64,000 nucleotides of DNA from Peptococcaceae bacterium 1198_IL3148 (GTDB lineage Bacteria; Bacillota; Desulfotomaculia; Desulfotomaculales; Desulfohalotomaculaceae), in the NCBI GenBank assembly GCA_036763105.1, contig JBAIYS010000002.1:248001-312000 (forward strand), given 5' to 3'. A program made the translations under genes and the position numbers. Numbering within the stretch: the first letter of the stretch is position 1; each line of letters begins with the position of its first letter. The notes beneath the pieces were generated by a model. The model was not told the DNA's origin. It was given only the letters and a program-made list of their open reading frames with translations, and did no database searches. Shown here piece by piece: positions 42,582 through 52,011 of this stretch.

Positions 42582-43622
42582 GTGGTCATTAAGGAAGTAA
42601 AACTGACACAATTGACAAAGGCTTCCGGTTGAGCGGCTAAAATAGGGCCGGAAACCCTGTCGCAGGTGCTGCGACATATGCCAAAAATAAGTGACCCCAA
42701 CTTAATGGTGGGGTTGGATACGTCTGACGATGCTGCGGTATACCGATTAAATGATGATGCTGCAGTTATTCAGACAATAGACTTTTTCCCTCCGATGGTA
42801 GATGACCCTTATTTATTTGGGCAAATTGCTGCTGCCAATGCTTTGAGTGATGTTTATGCCATGGGTGGCAAACCAATATTGGCCTTAAATATTGTGTGCT
42901 TTCCCAGTTGTTTGCCAACAGAGGTGCTGGGGGCAATATTGCGCGGCGGTGCCGATAAGGTTTGTGAAGCTGGCGCGGTAATTGCTGGCGGTCATTCCGT
43001 TCAAGATGATGAGCCTAAATACGGCCTAGCGGTTATGGGCACGGTACATCCCCACAAAATATTGGCCAATGCCGCTGCTAAACCAGGGGATGTGCTGGTG
43101 TTGACTAAGCCGCTAGGCACTGGTATTGTCAACACAGCCGTTAAAGGTAACCTGGCAGAGGAGCATACGGTAGCTGAAGCGGTAAAGTATATGGCCAGGT
43201 TAAATAAACCGGCAGCTGAGGCTATGGATAAAGTGGGCGTCAATGCTTGCACTGACATCACCGGTTTTGGCCTGTTGGGGCATGCAGCGGAAATGGCGAA
43301 GGGTAGTAACGTCGCGTTAGAACTATGGTCTGCAGAGTGTCCAGTGTTGCCAGGGGTGTTAGAACTGGCACAAATGGGGTTAATTCCAGGCGGCGCCTAT
43401 AGCAATCGTCACCATATTGGTGCGGATGTAACATTTGCAAGCAATGTTCCGCGGGAGCTACAGGATGTTATGTTTGATCCACAAACTTCTGGTGGGTTAT
43501 TAATCAGTGTGCCGGAGGAAAAAGTAGATATGATGCTAAAATTGTTAACCGCCCAACAAGTGCCGGGAGCGGCAATCGGTCGGGTGCTTGCTGCCGGTGA
43601 ACAGCTAATTAAGGTGGTCTAA
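42582..43622 (+). CDS. selD: Selenide, water dikinase (selenophosphate synthetase), a selenoprotein
   Basis: Makes monoselenophosphate from selenide and ATP, the selenium donor for selenocysteine and selenouridine. A frame from GTG 42582 (behind AAGGAGGGAG) reads KLTQLTKASG, then an in-frame TGA at 42630-42632 as codon 17, then AAKIGPETL. Residue 17 is the catalytic Cys/Sec position of SelD and Lys20 is conserved, so UGA is decoded as selenocysteine. A downstream hairpin serves as SECIS. LDTSDDAAVYRL, IQTIDFFPPMVDDPY and TDITGFGLLGHAAEM follow, and the 346-residue length is normal. A plain ORF search would begin only at 42666 and lose the first 28 codons. Confidence 0.93.
42630..42676 (+). 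promoter_or_regulatory. UGA(Sec) codon with putative bacterial SECIS hairpin
   Basis: The TGA at 42630-42632 is followed, 25 bases later, by a stem TGTCGCAG (42658-42665) / CTGCGACA (42669-42676) with a three-base loop. The apex CGCAGGTGCTGCG resembles the GCAGGUCUGC apex of the E. coli fdhF SECIS. A second pairing, TTCCGG with CCGGAA, encloses the UGA itself. Both are typical recognition signals for SelB. Confidence 0.7.
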
Positions 43623-43634
43623 GGAGTGGTATAT

Positions 43635-44237
43635 ATGAGAGAAGTGGATAATTGCGGCTTAGCCTGTCCCCAACCGGTGATCAACACCAAAAGGGCGTTG
43701 GATGAAATAGACAGCGGTGTGGTTGTCTCCATTGTGGACAACAGTGTGGCCAAAGAAAATGTAACTAGGTTCGCTGAAAACACAGGTTGCAAGACCGAGG
43801 TGGCAGAGCAAGACGGTAAGTTTATTATTACTATTATAAAAGGGGAATTAACCCCGGAACAGCCCCTTGAAGTAAATCAGGTGTTGGAAGCAAAACCTGA
43901 CGGAAATACAATTTATACAATTACCACCGATGCGTTGGGACAAGGCCCACCGGAGTTGGGTTTTGTGTTGATGAAAAGTTTTATGGTCACGCTGAAGGAG
44001 TTGGACCCAGCACCGATGGCGCTAATCTTTATGAACACTGGCGCTAAATTGGCATGTGAGGGGTCACACGTTGTAAAATTATTAGGAGAGATACAAAATA
44101 GAGGAACCGAAATGCTGGTCTGCGGTACCTGCTTAGATTATTTTAAAATCAAGGATCGGTTGTTGGTGGGTAAAGTGAGTAACATGTTTGAGATTGTTCA
44201 AAAAATGCAAACGGGAAAGGTGATCGCCATCGCTTAA
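43635..44237 (+). CDS. yedF: Selenium-metabolism protein YedF (TusA-like + DsrE-like)
   Basis: A 200-residue two-domain protein. The N-terminal TusA-like domain has Cys11 in the LACPQPV motif, and a C-terminal DsrE-like domain follows (FVLMKSFMVTLKELDP, MNTGAKLACEGSHVVKLL, LVCGTCLDYFKIK with conserved cysteines). YedF is consistently paired with SelD and presumed to deliver or mobilise selenium; this role comes from genomic association. ATG at 43635 has AAGGAG eight bases upstream; GTG at 43626 lies on that site. The gene follows selD after twelve bases. Confidence 0.9.
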   Translation: MREVDNCGLACPQPVINTKRALDEIDSGVVVSIVDNSVAKENVTRFAENTGCKTEVAEQDGKFIITIIKGELTPEQPLEVNQVLEAKPDGNTIYTITTDALGQGPPELGFVLMKSFMVTLKELDPAPMALIFMNTGAKLACEGSHVVKLLGEIQNRGTEMLVCGTCLDYFKIKDRLLVGKVSNMFEIVQKMQTGKVIAIA

Positions 44238-44238
44238 T

Positions 44239-44280
44239 TTCACAAAACAATACCGGTTTTACCCGGTATTGTTTTGTGAA
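44239..44280. terminator. Long hairpin after yedF
   Basis: An 18-base perfect inverted repeat at 44239-44256 and 44263-44280 is centred on TACCGG/CCGGTA. There is no long T-tract, so it may terminate weakly or protect the message. Confidence 0.7.
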
Positions 44281-44349
44281 TAATTACCTTATTATGTATT
44301 TTAATATTGACTTTATTGCTATATTGTTGCATAATATTAAATGCGGCTT

Positions 44350-44426
44350 CGGGATGTAGCTCAGCTTGGTAGAGCGCTGCGTTCGGGACGCAGAGGCCGC
44401 AGGTTCAAGTCCTGTCATCCCGACCA
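44350..44426 (+). tRNA. tRNA-Pro (anticodon CGG)
   Basis: Seventy-seven bases with acceptor CGGGATG/CATCCCG, anticodon stem CTGCG/CGCAG around TTCGGGA presenting CGG, T-arm GGTTCAAGTCC and encoded CCA. A second proline isoacceptor, complementing the TGG gene. Confidence 0.97.
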
Positions 44427-44466
44427 AACCCCATTGGTAATAATACTAGTGGGGTTTATTTTTTCG
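44427..44466 (+). terminator. Terminator of the tRNA-Pro(CGG) gene
   Basis: AAACCCCA, starting in the tRNA's CCA end, pairs with TGGGGTTT (44450-44457), followed by ATTTTTTC. The rest of the stretch to about 44800 is AT-rich and shows no gene. Confidence 0.8.
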
Positions 44467-44802
44467 GGTCTTCGGAATATATGGTGGAATGTTGTGTCAA
44501 TCAATAGTAGCATAATAGTATCAATCAAATACAAGTGATACTTTGTGAAAAAATTAAAACACTGTATCGGGGTATTCGAATGATTGAATGGAAGAATTTA
44601 ATATAGATCCTTGTGTAACTAACGGGCAGTTTAATGCAAAAAGTATATAAAAGAGGCAGTGGCATAACTAGCCAAAAAGTAAAGGTGGTTTCGTTTATCA
44701 AAAAAAGATAAGTGAAACCATTTTTCGTTGGGTTATTCTCATGATCAATCAGCTGATTTGAACACATTTTTAGTTAGTATAAGAGTTTTTTCATATTTGC
44801 CG

Positions 44803-44855
44803 TTGACTTAAACAAATTAGAAATATATAATAAAAACTATACCGAACGTTCGGTA
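44803..44855 (+). promoter_or_regulatory. Promoter plus TetR-type operator for the MFS transporter
   Basis: TTGACT (44803-44808) and TATAAT (44826-44831) have 17-base spacing. Directly downstream lies a perfect 16-base palindrome TACCGAACGTTCGGTA at 44840-44855, covering the transcription start. The GAACGTTC-like core is typical of TetR operators, and a tetR-family gene is the next gene but one, so repression of the exporter by that regulator is likely. Confidence 0.8.
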
Positions 44856-44882
44856 CAATTTTTATTATATAGGGGAATAACC

Positions 44883-46091
44883 ATGCCAAAAGATGATTCT
44901 TTATTTCGTAAGCGCACATTTAGTCTTTTATTAACTGCTGGAATATTTGCCGTACTGGGGTTTAGTGTATTTTTAACAACCACCACATGGTATGCAGTGA
45001 CGGTATTGGGTTCAGCGGGATCGTTAGGTTTAATCTTAATAGCCGCCACGGTACCAAGGTTAATCATGATGACTTTTGGTGGTGTTTTAGCTGACAAGTA
45101 TAAAAAGACAACCATCATGTTTACCACTAATCTGATTCAAAGTTTTTTATTGTTAATATTGTTTCTTTTACTTGTTACTGATCAATTGAATTTAACTTGG
45201 TTATTAGTACTATCCGGATTGTTCGGAACCTTAGATGCCTTTTTTGGGCCAGCAAGTTCAGCTATGATTCCAAAAATCGTAAAAAAAAATCAGTTACAAC
45301 AAGCTAACGCTTATTTTCAGGGTGTAGACCAGATTGCCTATATCGGTGGTCCAATACTTGCGGGATTGGTTATGGAAGTGGCAAGTATAGAATTGAGCTA
45401 TTTAGTGGCTACCATTTTAGTATTCATGTCAGCGGCAATTATCTTTCCACCATTTATTAAAGAAACTGCAGTTGAAGATATCGGAAAGGCCACACCGTTA
45501 CAAAATTTAAAAGATGGATTTTCTTATCTACGAAAAAGCCGTTTTCTAATGGTTGGGATTCTTACTTTGATAACGATGAATTTTTTCGTTTTTGGGGCGT
45601 TGCACATTGCCATTCCTATTCTAGTTGAATTATTTGATGGGACTCCTATTAATCTTAGCCTTTTAGAATCGTCTCAAATGGTGGGTATGTTAATTAGTAC
45701 TATGATACTAAGTTTTGTTAAGATAAATAGGAAAGGGTTGGTTTCTACATTCGGTTTATTTGCTACGTTAATTACAGCTTTGATATTTAGCCAAGTATCA
45801 AACTTAATGATTCTTACGGTGATTGGATTCTTTATTGGATTTTCCATGTCATTTGTTTATATACCATTTTTTACTGCTGCACAAGAACAGACTGATAGCC
45901 GATTAATGGGAAGAGTAATGAGTATCATTTTCCTGGCTATGAATGGATTTGATCCACTTGCTTATGGTTTGGTTAGCATTCTTACCGCAATTGGTGTTAA
46001 TATTCAATACGTGTTACTCGCATTTTCTTTGATCGGCTTGATTATAGCTACAACTATTGCGTTAAGAGCTAAAGACTATCTGAGGAATTAA
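44883..46091 (+). CDS. MFS drug/solute exporter
   Basis: A 402-residue transporter with about twelve hydrophobic helices (LLLTAGIFAVLGFSVFLTTT first, then FSMSFVYIPFF and LLAFSLIGLIIATTIAL late) and MFS loop motif GGVLADKYKKTTIM between helices 2 and 3. The layout resembles the enterobactin/macrolide (MefA/MdtH-like) exporter branch of the superfamily. AGGGGA is placed before the ATG. It is preceded by a palindromic operator and followed after 24 bases by the regulator gene, forming a self-contained resistance cassette. The substrate is unknown. Confidence 0.88.
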   Translation: MPKDDSLFRKRTFSLLLTAGIFAVLGFSVFLTTTTWYAVTVLGSAGSLGLILIAATVPRLIMMTFGGVLADKYKKTTIMFTTNLIQSFLLLILFLLLVTDQLNLTWLLVLSGLFGTLDAFFGPASSAMIPKIVKKNQLQQANAYFQGVDQIAYIGGPILAGLVMEVASIELSYLVATILVFMSAAIIFPPFIKETAVEDIGKATPLQNLKDGFSYLRKSRFLMVGILTLITMNFFVFGALHIAIPILVELFDGTPINLSLLESSQMVGMLISTMILSFVKINRKGLVSTFGLFATLITALIFSQVSNLMILTVIGFFIGFSMSFVYIPFFTAAQEQTDSRLMGRVMSIIFLAMNGFDPLAYGLVSILTAIGVNIQYVLLAFSLIGLIIATTIALRAKDYLRN

Positions 46092-46115
46092 TTATATTAT
46101 ATAGAAGGTGGTTGA

Positions 46116-46676
46116 ATGAGGGCAGAGAATAAGAAAGAGTTGATTTTTCAAGCTGCAGTAAAAGTAATTTCAGAAAAGGGAATCAACAATTTTTCCATTC
46201 AGAATGTCTGTGATGAAGCAAAAATTAGTAAGGGTGGCTTGATTTATCATTTCGCCTCAAAGGATGTATTAATAAAATCATTGCACGAATACATCATTGG
46301 TTATATTGAACAATTAATCATTGATGAAAGAAGTATCAGAGCAACATACACAGAATCTTATCTCCATGCCTGCCTATTGGCTTCAAAAAGCGATGAGACA
46401 AAAGCATATATGTCTTTATTTAATTACGATGTTAATGAAGAGATAAAAGTTCTTTGGGAGAAGTTTTATGAAGGGGTAGTAGAAGAGTTGTCTAAGGAAC
46501 TTTCTAATGAATGGGTTACTTTAGTAGTCTTAACAACAAATGGGATATTTACTAAAGATAATTACTACTCGGAGAAGGAGCTTGAGTCTGCCTTAAATCT
46601 CTTAGTAAATTTAATAAAAACCGTTCATGGACCTGCCTATTCGTTTAAAGCGAGTAGGCTTACAAGTAAACCGTAG
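46116..46676 (+). CDS. TetR-family repressor, C-terminus replaced by IS sequence
   Basis: The N-terminal helix-turn-helix is intact (ELIFQAAVKVISEKGINNFS, then CDEAKISKGGLIYHFASKDVL). The ligand domain continues to about residue 168 (ESALNLLVNLIKTV). The last 16 codons are read out of the ISL3-family transposase remnant in another frame, so the native C-terminus has been lost. At 186 residues it is still near the normal length, so it may remain functional. GAAGGTGG precedes the ATG. It probably binds the palindrome upstream of the MFS gene. Confidence 0.82.
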   Translation: MRAENKKELIFQAAVKVISEKGINNFSIQNVCDEAKISKGGLIYHFASKDVLIKSLHEYIIGYIEQLIIDERSIRATYTESYLHACLLASKSDETKAYMSLFNYDVNEEIKVLWEKFYEGVVEELSKELSNEWVTLVVLTTNGIFTKDNYYSEKELESALNLLVNLIKTVHGPAYSFKASRLTSKP

Positions 46677-46985
46677 ACGTTATAAATGTCGTGCGTGTGG
46701 CTCCACATTTTGGGAACGCCTTATATCCATTGACGAAAAGCGTAGTATGACTAAAAGGTTGTTAGAGTCCATTGAAGAACAATCCATGTCTAAGATCTTT
46801 GTGCAAGTAGCCGAAAACGTTGGTGTAGATGAAAAGACTGTTAGAAACGTTTTTAAAGATCATGTGGCATTCAAAGAACGAGAATACCGATTTGAGATTC
46901 CTAAAGGGCTTGGGATTGATGAAATACATATTATCCATAGCCCCCGTCTTGTACTGACTAATGTCGAACGCAAATACCCTTTTCC
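46627..46985 (+). pseudogene. ISL3-family transposase remnant
   Basis: About 118 codons match the N-terminal half of an ISL3-type transposase: MDLPIRLKRVGLQVNRRRY, the C-R-A-C zinc site, FWERLISIDEKRSMTKRL, the helix-turn-helix region VAENVGVDEKTVRNVFKDHV, and GLGIDEIHI where the catalytic domain begins. It then runs into unrelated residues (about YPFPPQNPNTH) and stops, so the catalytic DDE residues are largely missing. The 5' end of the element is also missing. It is a broken fragment that truncated the tetR gene. Confidence 0.85.
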
Positions 46986-47124
46986 ACCACAAAATCCGAA
47001 TACCCATTTTTTCTTTTATATTTTTTACTTGACATGGTTATTCTAACGAGATATTATCTTAATGTTTAAATCATTTATGTAATTAATAAATTGCAATAAC
47101 CTTTAAGAGGAGGGAGGTATAAAT

Positions 47125-47583
47125 TTGCAGCATGGCATTGACCAAAGTAAAATCAAAGAATTTATTGGCTTAAATGAATCTCTGCATCGCCTTTTTCAAA
47201 ACTATATGACCAAAAGACTAAATAGTACCTTATCTTTACCCCAAATGTTTTTGTTACATATCCTACTGCAGCAAGGCCCCTGTACACCATCCCATATTGC
47301 TCAATTAATGGGGGTTACATCCGGGGCCATTACCAGTTTAGCAGATCGCTTACACAAACAAAATTTAATTACCAGGGAACGCAGCGAGAGTGATCGGCGA
47401 GTGGTGATGATAACATTATCAGATGAGGGGCGGCAATTATATAACAAATTAGAGTCTGAAAGTGTTGAGCACTTAACCGCTCTCTTTAATAAATTACCAG
47501 CAGAGGATGTTGATAATTTAATTAACATTCTTTATAAAATATACGATATAATCAGTAGTTTAGAGAAAACTAATTCAGTTTAA
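47125..47583 (+). CDS. MarR-family transcriptional regulator
   Basis: A 152-residue winged-helix regulator: FLLHILLQQGPCTPSHIAQL, MGVTSGAITSLADRLHKQNL and the wing RSESDRRVVMITLSDEGRQ. It begins with TTG behind GGAGG with seven-base spacing. It is the first gene of an operon with the RND adaptor and pump, so it very likely represses its own efflux system and responds to exported compounds. The stretch 46986-47124 in front of it is AT-rich and should hold its promoter. Confidence 0.92.
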   Translation: MQHGIDQSKIKEFIGLNESLHRLFQNYMTKRLNSTLSLPQMFLLHILLQQGPCTPSHIAQLMGVTSGAITSLADRLHKQNLITRERSESDRRVVMITLSDEGRQLYNKLESESVEHLTALFNKLPAEDVDNLINILYKIYDIISSLEKTNSV

Positions 47584-47597
47584 AAGGAGAGAAAAAC

Positions 47598-48710
47598 GTG
47601 GGCAGAAAAAAAATCTTACTGAGCTTGGTATTAATAGCTTTATTTTTGCTGATGGTGGGTTGTGGTCAGCAACCACAGCAAGCCCAAGTGGAAGAAAAAA
47701 TAGTGCCGGTAGAAGTGATGGTGGCTGCTAAAACAGATTTTAACAAGCAATTGGAAGTAACTGGCGAAACCCAAGCCATCAAGGAGGTAACGGTTGCGCC
47801 GAAAAATTCTTTACCCACCAGGGTTAAAGCAATACATATACAAGTTGGTCAATCGGTTAATCAAGGATCACTGCTAATGGAATTAGATGACACCGATGCC
47901 AACAACGATTTGCGTAGGGCAGAGGCGGCCATAGACCTGAGTCAAGTTCAATTGGAATCTGCCCAAAGTAACTATGACCGTTACAAACAGTTATACGAGG
48001 CCAGTGCCATTTCCGAGGCAGATTTTGAACAGGTAGAAAATGCTCTAAAAACAGCCCAAGCCAGTCATAAGCAAGCACAGGTTAATTTAGATATTGCCAA
48101 AAATACATTAAGTGAGCTTAAAATTGTGGCGCCCATTAGTGGTAAGATCACTGCTTTGAATACTGAAGTTGGTGAGATGGTCAGCGCTCAAAGTATGGTG
48201 GCTGAAATTGCTAACTTAAATAGTTTGATTGTGAAACTTAATATCTCAGAAAACGTGATTAACAATATTTCAGTAGGACAGCAGGTGGATGTAACCATAC
48301 CGTCTATTAATCAAAAGGTTACCGGAACCATAACAACCATTGCTCCCAAAGTGGACACTAGAACAAAATCCTACCCTGTGGAAGTAAAAATTCCTAACCA
48401 AGACGGTAAGGTATTAGCCGGCATGGTGGCTAAGCTGACACTTTCCACCGGCAAGGCAACCAATACCATTGTTGTCCCGGTTGATGCAGTGTTGGATGAT
48501 AATGGCATCAATAAAGTATTTGTTGTTGAAAAAGGTGTCGCCAAAGAACGTGTAGTCACTGTGGGCGAGAAAAACGCAGACCAAATACAGATTCTTGAGG
48601 GCTTAGAAGGTAAAGAACAGGTAATTGTAACAGGCAATAGATTGGTTGGCGACGGACAGAAAGTGGAAGTAGTAAAAAGTCAAAGTACTGATAAGCCAGG
48701 AGTGAAGTAA
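47598..48710 (+). CDS. RND efflux periplasmic adaptor (membrane fusion) lipoprotein
   Basis: 370 residues. The N-terminal signal with lipobox (LFLLMVGC, Cys22) anchors it outside the membrane. The hairpin helices (LRRAEAAIDLSQVQLESAQ, YKQLYEASAISEADFEQVE), lipoyl motif (VGQSVNQGSLLMELDD, LKIVAPISGKITAL) and beta-barrel segments are those of HlyD/AcrA-type adaptors. GTG start with a GGAGAG site. It is paired with the pump gene one base downstream. In a Gram-positive host it would work with the pump without an outer-membrane channel. Confidence 0.93.
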   Translation: MGRKKILLSLVLIALFLLMVGCGQQPQQAQVEEKIVPVEVMVAAKTDFNKQLEVTGETQAIKEVTVAPKNSLPTRVKAIHIQVGQSVNQGSLLMELDDTDANNDLRRAEAAIDLSQVQLESAQSNYDRYKQLYEASAISEADFEQVENALKTAQASHKQAQVNLDIAKNTLSELKIVAPISGKITALNTEVGEMVSAQSMVAEIANLNSLIVKLNISENVINNISVGQQVDVTIPSINQKVTGTITTIAPKVDTRTKSYPVEVKIPNQDGKVLAGMVAKLTLSTGKATNTIVVPVDAVLDDNGINKVFVVEKGVAKERVVTVGEKNADQIQILEGLEGKEQVIVTGNRLVGDGQKVEVVKSQSTDKPGVK

Positions 48711-48711
48711 G

Positions 48712-51700
48712 GTGAAAATAGCTAACTTTTCAGTAGATCGCCCAGTTGCCATATCCATGCTGCTTGTGGCCCTGTTAATTTTAGGTTTGGTTTCATTGCC
48801 GAGATTAGCGGTGGACTTATTCCCAGATATGGAGATTCCAGTGGTGGTGGTGGCAACAACTTATGATGGTGCCGATCCCGCCGAGGTAGAAAAGATTATT
48901 AGTAAGCCACTGGAGTCGGCGGTGGGTACTGTCAGTAATCTCGATAGTATTCAATCCATCTCATCAACTGGTATGTCGATGGTTGTGATGATGTTTAACT
49001 GGGGTACCGACATTGACAATGCAACCAATGAAGTCCGGGATAAGATAGACATGTACCGGGAGTACCTGCCGGACGGTGCTGGATCGCCAATGATTATGAA
49101 AATGGATCCCAGCAGCATGCCAATTATGGTGTATGGTGTTACCGGCAAAGACTTAGTTCAGTTAAATGATATTGCCGAAGATTCAATTAAAAGTAATTTG
49201 GAGCGGGTTGACGGCATTGCTTCGGTCCAATTGTATGGTGGCCGGGATCGAGAATTCCAAGTGCTGTTGGACAGAGCGAAAATGGAAACCTATGGCTTGA
49301 CATCTAACCAAGTGTCGGCGGCCATTGCTGGAGACAACATCACCGGTACTGCTGGTTCGGTGGATCAAGGTAAAGCTAAAATGGCCATTAGGGTTGAAGG
49401 GGACTATCAATCTGTAGATGATTTGTCCACCATCGAAATTCCCCTCGGTACTGGTGGTAACATTAAGTTATCGGATATTGCAGAAATAAAGGCAGACTAC
49501 AAAGAGGTTACTCAAATTGGTTATGCCAACGGAGAACAAGCTCTAGCGCTGGTTTTGTTTAAAGCATCGGGCGAAAACACCGTTCAGGTTGCTGATGCAG
49601 CAAAAGCAGAAATTGAGCGGTTAAATCAATCTTTACCCGATGGAATTAAATTAACCGAGATTATGGACACCTCCACCTTTATCACTGACTCCATTGATAC
49701 TGTTGTGCATCACGCTATGATGGGTGGTATCTTGGCAATTATTATTTTGTACCTGTTCCTTAACAGTGTGCGCAGTACCATTGTGGTCATTACGGTTATG
49801 CCCTTTGCGGTAATAGCCACCTTTACCATGATGTACTTTAGTGGTCAGACGATAAACCTGTTGTCATTGGGAGGTTTAGCGTTAGGGCTAGGATCGCTGG
49901 TGGACTTTTCGGTGGTGGTTTTAGAAAGTATTTTCCGCTATCGACAAAATGATTACAATGCCATCGATGCAGCTAAGACTGGTACTGCCGAAGTGGGCAG
50001 TGCGGTGTTCGCATCGGGTATGGCACAATGTGTTGTTTTTGCACCAATGATTTTTGTGGAAGGCTTGGCAGGTATTTTGCTTGGCCCATTGGCATTGACG
50101 GTGGTTATATCGCACGTTGCAGCATTATTTGCGGCATTGACCATGACTCCAATGATGAGTTCGCGCATGTTGACAAGGGTAGCTTCCCCTGAGGAAGCTC
50201 TTCCTGAAGGTAAAACTTTAAACCCAGCGCTGTTGTTTAATAGGTTCTTCTCTAATTTAAGCAAGCGCTATGGTAAATTGCTGGCTTGGTCATTGGGTCA
50301 TAGAAAAACCGTTGTTTTATTGACAATTGTCTTATTGGTGGCTAGCTTGGCACTGACGCCTTTGGTGGGGATGGAATTTATGCCTTCCATGGACCAAGGT
50401 GAATTTACCGTTTATCTTGAATTGGAACCCGGTACCAAGTTGGAAGAAACCACCAGGCTATCTAAACAAATAGAACAAACTATTGACCAACAACTGCCGG
50501 ATCACCAGCTGATGTTTAGTCAAGTTGGTACCAGTGGAACCGCTGGTATGGGTACTTCAAATAGTAATGAAGCAAGCATTATGGTAAAATTACTGCCCAG
50601 TGATCAGCGAAACTATACCACCGACGAAGCGATGGAAGGCTTGCGCGGTACTTTGGGTGATATTCCTGGGGCCACCATCCGCATCCAAGCTTCAGACGGT
50701 ATGAGTAGTGGTAAACCGGTGAGTATTACCATTAGCGGTGATGACCTGGATGTATTGACAGAATTAGGTGCATTGGTTGCCCAAGTGGTTGAAAACGTTG
50801 AGGGAACCCGAAACGTTACCAACTCCCTTGATGAATCCCGGGCTGAGGTACAGGTACATGTAGACCGGGAGCAAGCCTCGATGTATGGTCTATCTGCATC
50901 CCAAGTAATGTCGGCGGTACGGATCGCCTTTGATGGTCAGGTTGTTGGCTCTGTGCGCACTGGTGATGATGAAGTGGACATTCGGTTAATGTATGCCGAT
51001 GATTATGATCAAACAATGGAACAATTGGAGAGCTTAATGATCACCTCTGCCACCGGGGCAAAGGTGGCGCTCAGTTCGGTGGCGGATATCGGTATCGGTG
51101 ATGCACCGGTGCAAATTACCCGGTCTGACCAAGCTAGAACGGTGTCTATTGAGGCTGATATCACTGGACGGGATTTAGGTAGTATCAATAAAGATATCGA
51201 AGCACAACTCAGTAAAATGGCTTTTCCAGCCGGATACACCTATGAACTGGGTGGTCAATCAGAGGACATGGCTGAATCCTTTGTTCAATTAGGCTTAGCG
51301 CTGTTACTAGCAGTGGTGTTAGTTTATATGGTAATGGCGGCACAATTTGAATCGCTGTTCCATCCATTTATCATTATGTTTGCGCTGCCACCGACAATAG
51401 TTGGGGTTATGCTGGGATTGTTTGTGACAGGTACACCATTAAGTGTGGCTGCTTTAATTGGTTGTATCATGCTGGTGGGTATTGTGCTGAATAACTCCAT
51501 TGTGCTAGTTGACTATATAAATACCCTTAGGGGCCGTGGTATTGAGCGAAACGAAGCGGTGAAACAAGCGGGCCCGATTAGATTAAGACCCATTTTGATG
51601 ACCGCCATGGTTACAGTGTTGGCAATGGTGCCGCTGGCCTTTGGTACCGGTGAAGGTTCAGAGGGCATGAAACCGATGGCTGTTGTGGTTACCTTTGGTT

Positions 51701-51837
51701 TGACCCTTTCCACCTTGGTTACCTTGGTATTGGTGCCAGTGGTTTATACACTCTTTGATGATTTGGGCAAAAAAATCAAAGGCTTCATCGGCAAAGTAAG
51801 GCTACCAGGTAAGCAAAAGGATTTGCCAATAGATTAA
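48712..51837 (+). CDS. RND-family efflux pump (HAE1/SwrC-like)
   Basis: 1041 residues: a first hydrophobic helix (ISMLLVALLILGLVSLP), two large extracytoplasmic loops and two clusters of membrane helices. In helix 4 the proton-relay pair is VDF instead of DD (GSLVDFSVVVLES), and helix 10 has NN (GIVLNNSIVLVDY) instead of the GK of classical AcrB, matching the Gram-positive SwrC group. It exports amphiphiles or drugs; the substrate is not predictable. GTG at 48712 follows the adaptor by one base. A terminator ends the operon. Confidence 0.93.
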   Translation: MKIANFSVDRPVAISMLLVALLILGLVSLPRLAVDLFPDMEIPVVVVATTYDGADPAEVEKIISKPLESAVGTVSNLDSIQSISSTGMSMVVMMFNWGTDIDNATNEVRDKIDMYREYLPDGAGSPMIMKMDPSSMPIMVYGVTGKDLVQLNDIAEDSIKSNLERVDGIASVQLYGGRDREFQVLLDRAKMETYGLTSNQVSAAIAGDNITGTAGSVDQGKAKMAIRVEGDYQSVDDLSTIEIPLGTGGNIKLSDIAEIKADYKEVTQIGYANGEQALALVLFKASGENTVQVADAAKAEIERLNQSLPDGIKLTEIMDTSTFITDSIDTVVHHAMMGGILAIIILYLFLNSVRSTIVVITVMPFAVIATFTMMYFSGQTINLLSLGGLALGLGSLVDFSVVVLESIFRYRQNDYNAIDAAKTGTAEVGSAVFASGMAQCVVFAPMIFVEGLAGILLGPLALTVVISHVAALFAALTMTPMMSSRMLTRVASPEEALPEGKTLNPALLFNRFFSNLSKRYGKLLAWSLGHRKTVVLLTIVLLVASLALTPLVGMEFMPSMDQGEFTVYLELEPGTKLEETTRLSKQIEQTIDQQLPDHQLMFSQVGTSGTAGMGTSNSNEASIMVKLLPSDQRNYTTDEAMEGLRGTLGDIPGATIRIQASDGMSSGKPVSITISGDDLDVLTELGALVAQVVENVEGTRNVTNSLDESRAEVQVHVDREQASMYGLSASQVMSAVRIAFDGQVVGSVRTGDDEVDIRLMYADDYDQTMEQLESLMITSATGAKVALSSVADIGIGDAPVQITRSDQARTVSIEADITGRDLGSINKDIEAQLSKMAFPAGYTYELGGQSEDMAESFVQLGLALLLAVVLVYMVMAAQFESLFHPFIIMFALPPTIVGVMLGLFVTGTPLSVAALIGCIMLVGIVLNNSIVLVDYINTLRGRGIERNEAVKQAGPIRLRPILMTAMVTVLAMVPLAFGTGEGSEGMKPMAVVVTFGLTLSTLVTLVLVPVVYTLFDDLGKKIKGFIGKVRLPGKQKDLPID

Positions 51838-51844
51838 CAAAATG

Positions 51845-51880
51845 CAAACGCAGGCTCTTTGTGAACCTGCGTTTGTATAT
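51845..51880 (+). terminator. Terminator after the RND pump gene
   Basis: CAAACGCAGG (51845-51854) pairs perfectly with CCTGCGTTTG (51866-51875), followed by TATATTTT. Confidence 0.85.
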
Positions 51881-52011
51881 TTTGGTACTTTAATAAAACA
51901 GATTTTAGGAATATTAACACGATAAAGTTTTCTTTGTGGACATTATCTGATAAAATAATAAAATATAAATTTTTATAATAATCAACCATCATAAATGGAG
52001 GTTAAATTAAA

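Noticed and set aside
42666-43622. SelD as a truncated or frameshifted gene.
   Set aside because: The upstream in-frame TGA lies at the conserved active-site position with motif and hairpin support, so the gene is full-length with selenocysteine.
46116-46676. Considering the TetR gene a dead pseudogene.
   Set aside because: The DNA-binding domain and most of the ligand domain are intact and only the extreme end is replaced, so activity cannot be excluded.
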